NCBI GenBank assembly: GCA_030647435.1
Contig: JAUSJX010000106.1
Span: 1 to 53,500, forward strand
DNA from: Candidatus Rokuibacteriota bacterium
GTDB taxonomy: Bacteria > Methylomirabilota > Methylomirabilia > Rokubacteriales > CSP1-6
Length of the DNA stretch: 53,500 nucleotides
Direction of reading: 5' to 3'
The position numbers were made by a program, and so were the translations under genes. Shown here piece by piece: positions 32,391 to 40,045 of this stretch. The notes under the pieces are model-generated. The model saw only the letters and a program-made list of their open reading frames with translations, was not told the DNA's origin and searched no databases. The stretch's first letter is position 1. The number at the start of each line of letters is the position of its first letter.

Positions 32391-33293
32391 ATGGTCCGCT
32401 GTGAACGGCCTGCCCGAGTAAGCGGCATCTCCATGCGACGGCTGCTGACCTCGACCGCCCTCGCGTTGCTGCTGGCGGTCCCCTCATTGGCGGCCGCGCA
32501 GGAGGACACGCTCGCGAAGATCAAGCGGACGAGCGCCATCACCATTGGCTACACCGAGACGTCGGCGCCGTTTTCCTCCGTGGGCCCCAGCGGCACGCCG
32601 CAGGGGTACTCGATCGATCTCTGCCTGCGCATCGCCGACAGCATCAAAAAGGACCTCTCGCTGTCGCAACTCGACGTCAAGTGGGCCAAGGTGACCGCGG
32701 AGAATCGCATCGCTTCCGTCGCCAACGGCGCTGTGGACATCGAGTGCGGCACGACGACGAAGACGCTCTCCCGCATGGCGCAGGTGGACTTCACGCTGCT
32801 GACCTTCCTCGACGGCGGCAGCCTGCTCGTGACGACCGCCTCCGGCATCGGCAAGCTCACGGACCTGCCCGGCAAGCGCGTGGCGGTCATCCCGACCACG
32901 ACGACCGAGCGGGCCATCCGCGATGTCGTCAGGAAGCTCTCGCTCCAGAACGTGACGCTTCTGTCCGTGAAGGACCATGCGGAGGGGCTCGCCGCCCTCG
33001 ACGCGGGCAAGATCGACGCCTACGCCTCGGACCGGGCGCTCCTGGTCGGGCTGGTCGCCGGCTCGAAGGACCGGGCCAAGCTGAGGGTCATCGAGGACTT
33101 TATCTCGTACGAGCCCTACGCGTTCATGGTCCGCCGGGGCGACGCGAACTTCCAGCTGGCGGTCAACCGCACGCTGACCCGGCTCTACCGCAGCGCCGAG
33201 GTCGTGCCGATCTACGAGAAGTGGTTCGGGCCGTTCCCCGAGGGCGGCAGCCTGATCGCGGCGCTGTACGTGCTGAACAGCGTGCCCGAGTAA
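32391..33293 (+). CDS. Amino-acid ABC transporter substrate-binding protein (family 3)
   Basis: 300 residues. ATG 32391 has GGGAG upstream; a second in-frame ATG at 32433 would give the shorter leader MRRLLTSTALALLLAVPSLA. SBP_bac_3 fold: LAKIKRTSAITIGYTETSAP, GYSIDLCLRIADSIKK, ENRIASVANGAVDIECGTTT and the C-terminal VPIYEKWFGPFPEGGS. The pattern matches glutamate/aspartate-type (GltI-like) binding proteins. No permease or ATPase genes follow. Confidence 0.88.
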   Translation: MVRCERPARVSGISMRRLLTSTALALLLAVPSLAAAQEDTLAKIKRTSAITIGYTETSAPFSSVGPSGTPQGYSIDLCLRIADSIKKDLSLSQLDVKWAKVTAENRIASVANGAVDIECGTTTKTLSRMAQVDFTLLTFLDGGSLLVTTASGIGKLTDLPGKRVAVIPTTTTERAIRDVVRKLSLQNVTLLSVKDHAEGLAALDAGKIDAYASDRALLVGLVAGSKDRAKLRVIEDFISYEPYAFMVRRGDANFQLAVNRTLTRLYRSAEVVPIYEKWFGPFPEGGSLIAALYVLNSVPE

Positions 33294-33306
33294 GCGCGGG
33301 GCCGCC

Positions 33307-34206
33307 GTGCGCGTCGTCTGGGCCGCGTGGGTGCAGGGGCTGCTGGGCCTGGCGAAGGCGGCACTGTTTATCACGCTGGCCGTCGTCATCGTCCAGCAGG
33401 TCTACTTCGGGCCCAACCGCCTCGCCGCGGCGCGCACCGACGTCATCAACCGCTTCGAACAGGAGCGCAAATCGCGCGTCATCGCGCTGATCCACCGGCA
33501 GGAGACGGTCAGCGTCTTTGGCGTCCCGGTCTCGAGCAACATCACCATCGAAGACTCCGAGGCCGTGCTGCGCGCCATCAGGCTCACGCCGGACGCCCAG
33601 CCCATCGACGTCATCCTGCACACTCCCGGCGGCCAGGTCCTGGCCGCCGAGCAGATCGCCAAGGCGCTCTCGGAGCGCAAGGCGAAGGTGACGGTCTTCG
33701 TGCCCCACTACGCCATGAGCGGCGGCACCATCATCGCGCTCGCGGCGGACCTGATCGTCATGGACGCCAACGCGGTGCTCGGGCCCGTGGACCCGCAGAT
33801 CGGCGACATGCCGGCCGCCTCGATCGTGCGCATGGTCGAGATCAAAGGCCCGGCCAACGTCAGCGACCAGATGCTGGTGCTGGCCGACGTGGCGCAGAAG
33901 GCGCGCATCCAGGTCGCGTACTTCGTGTCGCAGATCCTCCTGCGCAAGCGCTACCCGCAGAAGAAGGCGATCGAGATCGCGACGATCCTCTCCGAGGGAC
34001 GATGGACGCACGACTTCCCGATCCTGGTGGTCAACGCGAAGCAGCTCGGGCTGCCCGTCTCCACGGACATGCCGCGCACGGTCTACGACCTGATGGATCT
34101 CTACCCCCAGGGCGCCAAGGGCCGGCCGTCGGTGCTCTACGTCCCGGTCAGGCGCGGCTTCGGCGGGTCGGACCTGTTCCCGTCGCTGCCGGGCCTCATG
34201 CCGTAG
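33307..34206 (+). CDS. Membrane-anchored ClpP-class serine protease (SDH_sah / DUF114 family)
   Basis: 299 residues from GTG 33307. N-terminal membrane helix (LLGLAKAALFITLAVVIVQQ) then a ClpP/SppA-like protease fold: DVILHTPGGQVLAAEQIAKAL, VTVFVPHYAMSGGTIIALAA with the nucleophile Ser in MSGG, and DANAVLGPVDPQIGDMPA. The pattern is that of the SDH_sah serine dehydrogenase proteinase family. Possibly degrades membrane or misfolded proteins. It is followed after 4 nt by the next gene, in a run of tightly spaced genes with non-ATG starts. Confidence 0.8.
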   Translation: MRVVWAAWVQGLLGLAKAALFITLAVVIVQQVYFGPNRLAAARTDVINRFEQERKSRVIALIHRQETVSVFGVPVSSNITIEDSEAVLRAIRLTPDAQPIDVILHTPGGQVLAAEQIAKALSERKAKVTVFVPHYAMSGGTIIALAADLIVMDANAVLGPVDPQIGDMPAASIVRMVEIKGPANVSDQMLVLADVAQKARIQVAYFVSQILLRKRYPQKKAIEIATILSEGRWTHDFPILVVNAKQLGLPVSTDMPRTVYDLMDLYPQGAKGRPSVLYVPVRRGFGGSDLFPSLPGLMP

Positions 34207-34210
34207 CCCG

Positions 34211-34792
34211 GTGAGGCCGCTCATAACGTCAGCGCAGGCCAACATCGACGGCACGCGCACCGAGTACTTCGACGTCGAGTGCTCGGAGCCCGCGTTGCTG
34301 ACGCTCCTCCGGGAGATGTTCGAGGCGCACTGGCGGGACGTGATCTTCGGCCCCTGCATCGAGGGCGCCGTGTTCGAGGGGCGCTTCGGCGAGAAGCCCA
34401 TGATCTCGCTCCTCGACGGCTACGCGACGGTGCAGGTGGGCGGCAGCGAGTCCTGGCACTTCCACCTGTGCATCGGCCCTCACCGCGGAAGCTCGAGCCT
34501 GCCAACACCTCCCGAGCTTGCCGAGTGGCGCCGGTGCGCGCGGGCGGCCTTCTTCCGCAACCTCGACCGCGGCGGCCGCGCGAGCTCCTGGGGCTTCCGG
34601 ATGTGGAACGGGCGGGGCGAGCAGATGCTGACGGTCTTCTTCCCCAACCCGTGGATCGATCCCGCCCGCCAGCGCTACGTCGCCGAGCCGGCCTGGTCGC
34701 GGCTCGAGCTCTGGATGACGCTGCGGGAGCGGTTCACTGGGATACCCGGCGAGCCGCCCCCGGCCCACGCCGAGCCTCCGGTGACCCATTGA
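34211..34792 (+). CDS. Conserved protein of unknown function (DUF7676-like)
   Basis: 193 residues from GTG 34211. I do not recognise a characterised family with certainty. Striking conserved-looking blocks are ESWHFHLCIGPHRGSSS, FFRNLDRGGRASSWGFRMW and QMLTVFFPNPWIDPA. The HFHLC sequence and nearby Cys/His residues could bind a metal or cofactor. No membrane segment or signal peptide. Its TGA overlaps the TTG of the next gene (TTGA). Confidence 0.55.
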   Translation: MRPLITSAQANIDGTRTEYFDVECSEPALLTLLREMFEAHWRDVIFGPCIEGAVFEGRFGEKPMISLLDGYATVQVGGSESWHFHLCIGPHRGSSSLPTPPELAEWRRCARAAFFRNLDRGGRASSWGFRMWNGRGEQMLTVFFPNPWIDPARQRYVAEPAWSRLELWMTLRERFTGIPGEPPPAHAEPPVTH

Positions 34793-35427
34793 ACGCGGCG
34801 CGCGGCGTCGCGAAGAAGTCACTGGGGCTTACATCACGTGAGCTTTGGATCCTCCGCGGGCTCAAGACCCCGGGCGGCGTGCAGGACCTGCTCGACTCCA
34901 TGCCGTACCACCTCGCGGACACGGCGTGGTCCCCGCGCCGCGTGCTGCGCGAGCGCACGGCGCACTGCCTCGAGGGCGCCATCTTCGCGGCCGCGGCGCT
35001 CCGGGTGCTGGGCTACCCGCCGCTGCTCCTTGATTTCGAATCCGTCCCGGACGACACCGACCACGTCATCGCCGTCTTCAGCCAGCACGGCCGCTGGGGC
35101 GCCGTCGCCAAGTCGAACTACTCGGGGCTGCGCTACCGCGAGCCCGTGTACCGGAGTCTCCGGGAGCTGGCGATGAGCTACTTCGAGGGCTACGTCGACC
35201 TGCGGGGGAGGCGGACGCTCCGCACGTTCTCGCGCCCGGTCAACCTCGCGCGATTCGACAGGGCGCACGCGGGCTGGATGACGTCGGAGGCCGCGCTGTG
35301 GTGGATCCCCGAGCACCTGGTCGACATCCCGCACACGCGGTTGCTGACGCCGGCCATGGCGCGCGGTCTCACGCGCGCGGACCGCCGCTCGCTGGTGGCC
35401 GCGCTCGTCGGCCGCCGCACTCGCTGA
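34789..35427 (+). CDS. Transglutaminase-like cysteine protein, function unknown
   Basis: 212 residues from TTG 34789 (TTGA overlap with the preceding stop). It contains TAHCLEGAIFAAAALRVLGY (Cys at a helix N terminus) followed about 30 residues later by DDTDHVIAVF (Asp-His) and GAVAKSN. This Cys...His/Asp order is that of transglutaminase-like folds, so it may be a cysteine peptidase/amidase. Assignment is by pattern only. Confidence 0.5.
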   Translation: MNAARGVAKKSLGLTSRELWILRGLKTPGGVQDLLDSMPYHLADTAWSPRRVLRERTAHCLEGAIFAAAALRVLGYPPLLLDFESVPDDTDHVIAVFSQHGRWGAVAKSNYSGLRYREPVYRSLRELAMSYFEGYVDLRGRRTLRTFSRPVNLARFDRAHAGWMTSEAALWWIPEHLVDIPHTRLLTPAMARGLTRADRRSLVAALVGRRTR

Positions 35428-35448
35428 GGCCGCCTCGCCGCGACGCTC

Positions 35449-35625
35449 TCACGCCTCGTACTCCTGGACCACGTCGAGGCGGACGTCGTCCCCATCGAAG
35501 ACGAGCGTGATCAGGTTCGGCCGGCAGCACACGGTACAGTCCTCGGTGAAGGTCTGGCGTCTGGCGCCGCTCGGGTCCGCGAGGACCTCGTTGTCCTCGC
35601 CGCAGAACGCGCAACTGTATGTCAC
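35449..35625 (-). CDS. CPXCG-type cysteine-rich small protein
   Basis: 58 residues from GTG 35625: MTYSCAFCGEDNEVLADPSG, then QTFTEDCTVCCRPNLITLVF and a C-terminal DVVQEYEA. This matches the small CPXCG-motif cysteine-rich family (pfam14255), with two C-x-x-C pairs likely binding zinc. Function unknown. Convergent with the preceding gene and divergent from the FKBP gene. Confidence 0.8.
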   Translation of the reverse strand: MTYSCAFCGEDNEVLADPSGARRQTFTEDCTVCCRPNLITLVFDGDDVRLDVVQEYEA

Positions 35626-35672
35626 GTTCCCATTCTACGCGTTATGATGCCGGCCAGGAGGGACTCCCGATC

Positions 35673-36029
35673 ATGGACGAGCAGGTTATCCAGACGGCTA
35701 GCGGGCTCGAGTACGTCGAGATCGCCGAAGGCACGGGGGCACGGCCCAAGCAGGGCGACACGGTCAGCGTGCACTACACGGGGTGGCTCAAGAGTGGCCA
35801 GAAGTTCGACAGCTCGGTGGACCGCGGCGAGCCGTTCGCCTTCCCGGTCGGCAAGGGTCGCGTGATCAAGGGCTGGGACGAGGGCGTGGGCACGATGAAG
35901 GCGGGCGGCAAGCGCAAGCTCATCATCCCCGCGCACCTGGGCTACGGCGAGCGCGGCGCGGGCGGCGTCATCCCGCCCGGCGCCACGCTCATCTTCGAAG
36001 TCGAGCTGCTAGGAGTCCAGCCCGCCTAA
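35673..36029 (+). CDS. FKBP-type peptidyl-prolyl cis-trans isomerase
   Basis: 118 residues from ATG 35673 (AGGAGGGA upstream). Complete single FKBP domain: GDTVSVHYTGWLKSGQKFDS, VIKGWDEGVGTMKAGGKRKL, and IPAHLGYGERGAGGVIPPGA then LIFEVELL. No signal peptide, so a cytoplasmic foldase. Its stop overlaps the stop of the convergent Tat protein gene (36026-36029). Confidence 0.92.
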   Translation: MDEQVIQTASGLEYVEIAEGTGARPKQGDTVSVHYTGWLKSGQKFDSSVDRGEPFAFPVGKGRVIKGWDEGVGTMKAGGKRKLIIPAHLGYGERGAGGVIPPGATLIFEVELLGVQPA

Positions 36030-37075
36030 AGGATAGCGGTGTGGATGGTGCCACCCTCGAAGAGGAGGGCCGCGCCGCGGCCTGCCGGCACGCGGAACTC
36101 GAAGAGTTGGCCCACGCCCGCATTGCCCCGGAGCGTGCCCTCGACCTTGGCCGCTTGGGCGACGATTCCTTCCACCTGCGCGCGGAGCTTCGGCTCGAGC
36201 GTGTCGGGCGTCGGCGGACGCCGGTAGGCCTCGACGGCGTGCGCGCGCAGGAGCTTGGGCCACTCGCGCCCGAAGAGCGACGGGGCGTGGAAGAGGTCGA
36301 GGCCCAGGAGCGAGGTCCCCGCGAACACGGCGGCGCCGTGGGCGGGGGCCGGGGCGCGAGAGGTCAGCCCGCGCTCGATCTCGCTCAGGTGCGCCCGGAC
36401 CTTGCCGTCCTCGTAGATGGCCTGGTAGCTGCCGGTGGGCGAGGCGGGCACCTCCGCCGCGCGGGCCGACTTGGCCACGCTGTCCCAGACGCGGGCCTGG
36501 TCCGGGCGCTCCAGAAGCTTCGAGCGCAGCCCGGGCTGGGCGAAGCTGCCCTTGCTCTCGAAGTCCTTACGGCCTTCGTTCCAGCGCCCCTGCTCGACGC
36601 AGAAGACGCCGATCGCGCGCGGGCCACTCCACGGCGGCAGCAGGATGTCCTCGCGCAGCACGCGGTTTTGCTTGCCGCCGATCAGGATCTCGCCGGCCAG
36701 GAGCAGGACGTGTGTCTTGCCGCGGTTCTCGACGACGAGCTCGGGCACCGTCGCCTGGTCGCGCTCGGTGATCAGGAGCGCGCCTGATTTGCGCGCCTCG
36801 TCCAGCGTGGCGACCTCGAGCGCGGGCGCCTGTTCCTTGGCGTTGAGCCAGAAGACCAGGAGGCCGCCGTGGGCCGCGGCCTGGCCCACGCGCACCGCGC
36901 CGATCCAGCGCTGGAAGTCCGGGCTGACCTGGCCGCCGAGCGCGGGCCGCTCGACGTCGACCGGCTCGCCGAGCACCCTCAGCCGGCCCTCCGCCCAGGC
37001 CAGCGCCGGGGCCGTCATGGCTCCGAGCGCGCCCGCACCACATCCAAGCAGGAACTGCCGACGGTTCTTGTCCAT
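36026..37075 (-). CDS. Tat-exported ARPP-1-domain protein
   Basis: 349 residues from ATG 37075 (GAGGAGGGAAC upstream). Twin-arginine signal NRRQFLLGCGAGALGAMTAP, then a domain with LLITERDQATVPELVVENRG, HVLLLAGEILIGGKQNRVLR and VFCVEQGRWN, the pattern of the ARG/ARPP-1 domain family of unknown function. It ends with a tail PAGRGAALLFEGGTIHTAIL. Probably periplasmic. Function unknown. Confidence 0.65.
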   Translation of the reverse strand: MDKNRRQFLLGCGAGALGAMTAPALAWAEGRLRVLGEPVDVERPALGGQVSPDFQRWIGAVRVGQAAAHGGLLVFWLNAKEQAPALEVATLDEARKSGALLITERDQATVPELVVENRGKTHVLLLAGEILIGGKQNRVLREDILLPPWSGPRAIGVFCVEQGRWNEGRKDFESKGSFAQPGLRSKLLERPDQARVWDSVAKSARAAEVPASPTGSYQAIYEDGKVRAHLSEIERGLTSRAPAPAHGAAVFAGTSLLGLDLFHAPSLFGREWPKLLRAHAVEAYRRPPTPDTLEPKLRAQVEGIVAQAAKVEGTLRGNAGVGQLFEFRVPAGRGAALLFEGGTIHTAIL

Positions 37076-37170
37076 GTTCCCTCCTCGCCCGGTCAAGCCG
37101 GGCATTTACCCGCTTAGACCGGGCGGGGAGGGGAAAGTTCCGGTGGCGCGCCCTACTTCTTCGCGGCGGC

Positions 37171-37199
37171 TTGCCTCCAGGGCCTCTCTCCGGTAGGGT
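37171..37199 (+). promoter_or_regulatory. Leaderless-type promoter for the Sua5-like gene
   Basis: -35 TTGCCT (37171-37176), 17-bp spacer, -10 TAGGGT (37194-37199), then 8 nt to ATG 37208, with no Shine-Dalgarno sequence. Confidence 0.5.
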
Positions 37200-37207
37200 C
37201 GGCCTCC

Positions 37208-38197
37208 ATGTCCATGCGCACTCTCTTCCTCAAGGCCGATGAGCTGGGAGTCCGGCGTGGGGCGGAGGTGATCCGCGCGGGTGGGCTCGTCGCCTTCCCG
37301 ACCGAGACGGTCTACGGGCTCGGCGCCGACGCGCTTTCCGACTCCGCGGTCGCGCGCATCTTCGAAGCCAAGGAGCGGCCGCGGGGCAACCCGCTGATCG
37401 TCCACCTGGCGGACGCGGCCGCGCTCGAGAGCGTGGCCGCGCGCGTCCCGCCGCGCGCGCGGGATGCCGCCGCGCGCTTCTGGCCCGGGCCCCTGACCCT
37501 CGTCCTGCCGCGCGCCAGCGCGGTGCCGCTCATCACCACCGGCGGCCTCGACACCGTGGCCGCGCGCGTGCCGTCCCACCCCGTGGCGCTTGCGCTGATC
37601 GAGGCGAGCGGGCGCCCCATCGCCGCGCCCTCGGCCAACCGCTCGGGGCGGCCGAGTCCGACTCGCGCCGAGCATGTGCGGGCAGACCTCGACGGCCGCA
37701 TCGAGCTGATCCTGGACGGCGGGCCGACTCCGGTCGGCGTGGAATCCACCGTCCTCGACATGACCACTGAGCCGCCCATGCTGCTGAGACCCGGCGGCGT
37801 GACGCTGGAGCAGCTGCGGGACTGCCTCGGCGAGGTGGCCGTGCTCACGGGCGACGACGAGGAGGCCGCGGGGCGCTCACCCGGGCTCCGCTACCGCCAC
37901 TATGCCCCCCGCGCCCAGGTCATCATCGTCGAGCGCGGAGCGGGGGAGGTGGCAGTTGCGCCGTGGCTGGTGGCCGGCAGGCCCGTGGCCCTGATGGCCC
38001 AGCGCCCCGTCTCCCTCGATCGCCCGGGGCTCCTCGTGAGGACCATGCCGGGCGACCTCGGGGCCTATGCCCGTGATCTCTTCGCGGTCCTCCGGGAGCT
38101 CGACGCCGCCGGGGTGGAGGGCATCTTCGTCGAGGCCGTCTCCGAGGACGGCATGGGGCGGACCATCATGGACAGGCTGCGCCGGGCGGCCTCTTGA
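37208..38197 (+). CDS. tsaC: L-threonylcarbamoyladenylate synthase (Sua5 type)
   Basis: 329 residues. YrdC domain: GGLVAFPTETVYGLGADALS, KERPRGNPLIVHL, and PIAAPSANRSGRPSPT, followed by GVESTVLDM and a C-terminal Sua5 domain (GLRYRHYAPRAQVIIVERGA). Makes threonylcarbamoyl-AMP from Thr, bicarbonate and ATP for t6A37 in ANN-decoding tRNAs; essential in most bacteria. Full length for the Sua5 version. Two ATGs stand close (37208, 37214); the promoter position favours the first. Confidence 0.93.
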   Translation: MSMRTLFLKADELGVRRGAEVIRAGGLVAFPTETVYGLGADALSDSAVARIFEAKERPRGNPLIVHLADAAALESVAARVPPRARDAAARFWPGPLTLVLPRASAVPLITTGGLDTVAARVPSHPVALALIEASGRPIAAPSANRSGRPSPTRAEHVRADLDGRIELILDGGPTPVGVESTVLDMTTEPPMLLRPGGVTLEQLRDCLGEVAVLTGDDEEAAGRSPGLRYRHYAPRAQVIIVERGAGEVAVAPWLVAGRPVALMAQRPVSLDRPGLLVRTMPGDLGAYARDLFAVLRELDAAGVEGIFVEAVSEDGMGRTIMDRLRRAAS

Positions 38198-38224
38198 CGC
38201 ACGACGCCCGCTCATCGTTTATAC
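38194..38224 (+). promoter_or_regulatory. Promoter of the Tim44-like protein gene
   Basis: -35 TTGACG (38194-38199) overlapping the Sua5 stop and an AT-rich -10 (TTTATAC, 38218-38224), spacer 18-19 bp. An AAGGAGGGGG Shine-Dalgarno sequence follows before ATG 38280. Confidence 0.5.
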
Positions 38225-38279
38225 TGCGACCGAGGCGCCGGGGCCGTACGCATCCGGAGCCCAAGGAGGGGGAAACCCC

Positions 38280-39221
38280 ATGAAGCGATTCCTCGTACTC
38301 ACGTGCCTTGTGGTCGTCGCGCTCGCTCCGGTATTGCTCGTCACCGACGCGTGGGCCCGGGCCGGCAGCGGCAGCTCGGGCGGCAGCCGGGGATCGCGCA
38401 GCTATTCGTCTCCCGCGCGTCCTTCGCAGAGCCCCGCGACTCCAAGTCAGCCCTCCTCTCCGCCCTCGTCGGTCCAGCAGCCCCAGCGTTCGGGGTGGGG
38501 CGCGGGCCTCATGGGCGGCCTCGCGGGCTTCGCGCTCGGCGGGCTTCTCGGCAGCATGCTCTTCGGCGGCGGCATGGGCGGCGGCATCGGCCTCATGGAG
38601 ATCCTGCTGATCGGCGGTGGTATCTTCCTCCTCTTCAGGATGATGCGGAGCCGCCAGGCCGCGCCCGCCTCCGGCCAGGGCTATGGCGGAGGTCAACCGC
38701 AGGCCCAGCCACAACCCCAGCCCCAGCCATACCAGACGTCGTACCAGGCGCAGGCCGTGGACACTGGCCCGAGGGACCTCGATCGCGGCGTGAGCTACAT
38801 CCGCCAGATGGACGCGGGTTTCGACCCCGCGCGCTTCGGCGACACCGCCTCGGATGTCTTCTTCCGCGTGCAGGCGGCGTGGATGGCGCGTGACATCAGC
38901 CAGGCGTCGGCCTCGATCACCCCCGAGATGGCCGACATACTCCAGAAGGACTGCGACCGTCTCCGCGGCCAGGGACGGATCAACCGGCTCGACAACATCG
39001 CGGTGCGCTCCGTCACCGTCACCGAGGCCTGGCAGGAGAGCGGCCAGGACTACGTCACGGCCCACTTCCTGGCGAGCCTTCTCGACTACACGGTCGACGA
39101 GCACTCCGGGCAGGTTGTGGAGGGCAGCCGCACCGAGCCCGTGAAGTTCGAGGAGTTCTGGACGTTCGTGCGGCCCGTCGGGCCCAATGCCTGGAGGCTT
39201 TCCGCCATCCAGCAGGCCTAG
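38280..39221 (+). CDS. Tim44-domain secreted/membrane protein
   Basis: 313 residues. Signal-like N terminus (MKRFLVLTCLVVVALAPVLL), a Ser/Gly/Pro-rich stretch, then a Gly-rich membrane segment (LAGFALGGLLGSMLFGGG, IGLMEILLIGGGIFLLF), a Gln/Pro linker and a C-terminal Tim44-like domain (FFRVQAAWMARDISQASASI then FWTFVRPVGPNAWRLSAIQQ). Bacterial Tim44-like proteins share this Gly-rich layout; function is not well defined. Strong Shine-Dalgarno sequence. Confidence 0.88.
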   Translation: MKRFLVLTCLVVVALAPVLLVTDAWARAGSGSSGGSRGSRSYSSPARPSQSPATPSQPSSPPSSVQQPQRSGWGAGLMGGLAGFALGGLLGSMLFGGGMGGGIGLMEILLIGGGIFLLFRMMRSRQAAPASGQGYGGGQPQAQPQPQPQPYQTSYQAQAVDTGPRDLDRGVSYIRQMDAGFDPARFGDTASDVFFRVQAAWMARDISQASASITPEMADILQKDCDRLRGQGRINRLDNIAVRSVTVTEAWQESGQDYVTAHFLASLLDYTVDEHSGQVVEGSRTEPVKFEEFWTFVRPVGPNAWRLSAIQQA

Positions 39222-39244
39222 CTCGCGCCTATTGCAGAGATCGT

Positions 39245-39276
39245 GAAGCCCCGGCCGAATCATCGGCCGGGGCTTC
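39245..39276. terminator. Strong hairpin terminator after the Tim44-like gene
   Basis: A perfect 14-bp stem (39245-39258 with 39263-39276) with a 4-nt ATCA loop, 24 nt after the stop. No T-run follows. Confidence 0.6.
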
Positions 39277-39304
39277 GCTGTCCGCCTTCGAGGAGAGTGT
39301 CGCG

Positions 39305-39883
39305 ATGACCGATGACGCGTCGCCTATCAGCCGCTTCCCCGTGCCCGCGCCCGAGACGCTTCCGGAAGACATCCGAAAGGTGGTCGAGGCCAACGCCGCC
39401 AAGGCGGGCTTCACGCCCAACGTGTTTCTGGCCTACGGCTACAAGCCGGAGCACTTCCGCGCCTTCTTCCACTACTACGACGTGCTGATGAAGGGCCCTT
39501 CGGGGCTCTCGCGCGCCGAGCGCGAGATGATCGTGCTGGCGGTGAGTCGCGTCAACAACTGCACCTACTGCACCGTGGCCCACGGCGCGGCGCTCCGCAT
39601 CCTCAGCAAGAACCCCGTCCTCGCCGACCAGATCAGCGCCAATTACCGCGCGGCCGATGTCACGCCGCGCCAGCGCGCCATGCTCGACTTCGCGGTCAAG
39701 GTGACGGAGCGGTCGGGGGAGATCGAGCAGGCGGACTTCGAGCGCCTGCGCGAGCACGGCTTCACCGACTCGGACATCTGGGACATCGGCGCCGTCGCGG
39801 CCTTCTTCAACCTGTCCAACCGCATGGCCAATCTGGCCGACATGAAGCCCAACCGCGAGTTCTACACCATGGGGCGCGGCTAG
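39305..39883 (+). CDS. Peroxidase-related / carboxymuconolactone decarboxylase family protein
   Basis: 192 residues of the AhpD-like alkylhydroperoxidase superfamily. The redox motif is intact: EREMIVLAVSRVNNCTYCTV followed by AHG (C-x-x-C and His about residue 82). The N terminus FPVPAPETLPEDIRKVVEAN and late FFNLSNRMANL match the 'peroxidase-related enzyme' subgroup. AGGAGAG precedes ATG 39305. It makes a direct contrast to the Sec-containing relative at 43509-44027. Confidence 0.88.
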   Translation: MTDDASPISRFPVPAPETLPEDIRKVVEANAAKAGFTPNVFLAYGYKPEHFRAFFHYYDVLMKGPSGLSRAEREMIVLAVSRVNNCTYCTVAHGAALRILSKNPVLADQISANYRAADVTPRQRAMLDFAVKVTERSGEIEQADFERLREHGFTDSDIWDIGAVAAFFNLSNRMANLADMKPNREFYTMGRG

Positions 39884-40045
39884 CGCATGCGCCTCGCCGT
39901 GCCGCCGTCCCTCAGCGGCCGCGCCGACCAGGTGATCCGATGACCATCCGTTTCCCTCTCCCCTCTGGGGAGCGGGCCGCAGTTCGAGCAGAGACGCTCG
40001 CTTCGAGCGGTGAGGCGAGGGCTGAGAAGGTGAGGGGCTGATCCG

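Noticed and set aside
39884-40045. CCCTCTCCC...GAGGGG motif before the AtuA gene, considered as a mobile repeat
   Set aside because: Only weak inverted symmetry and a single copy noticed in this window.
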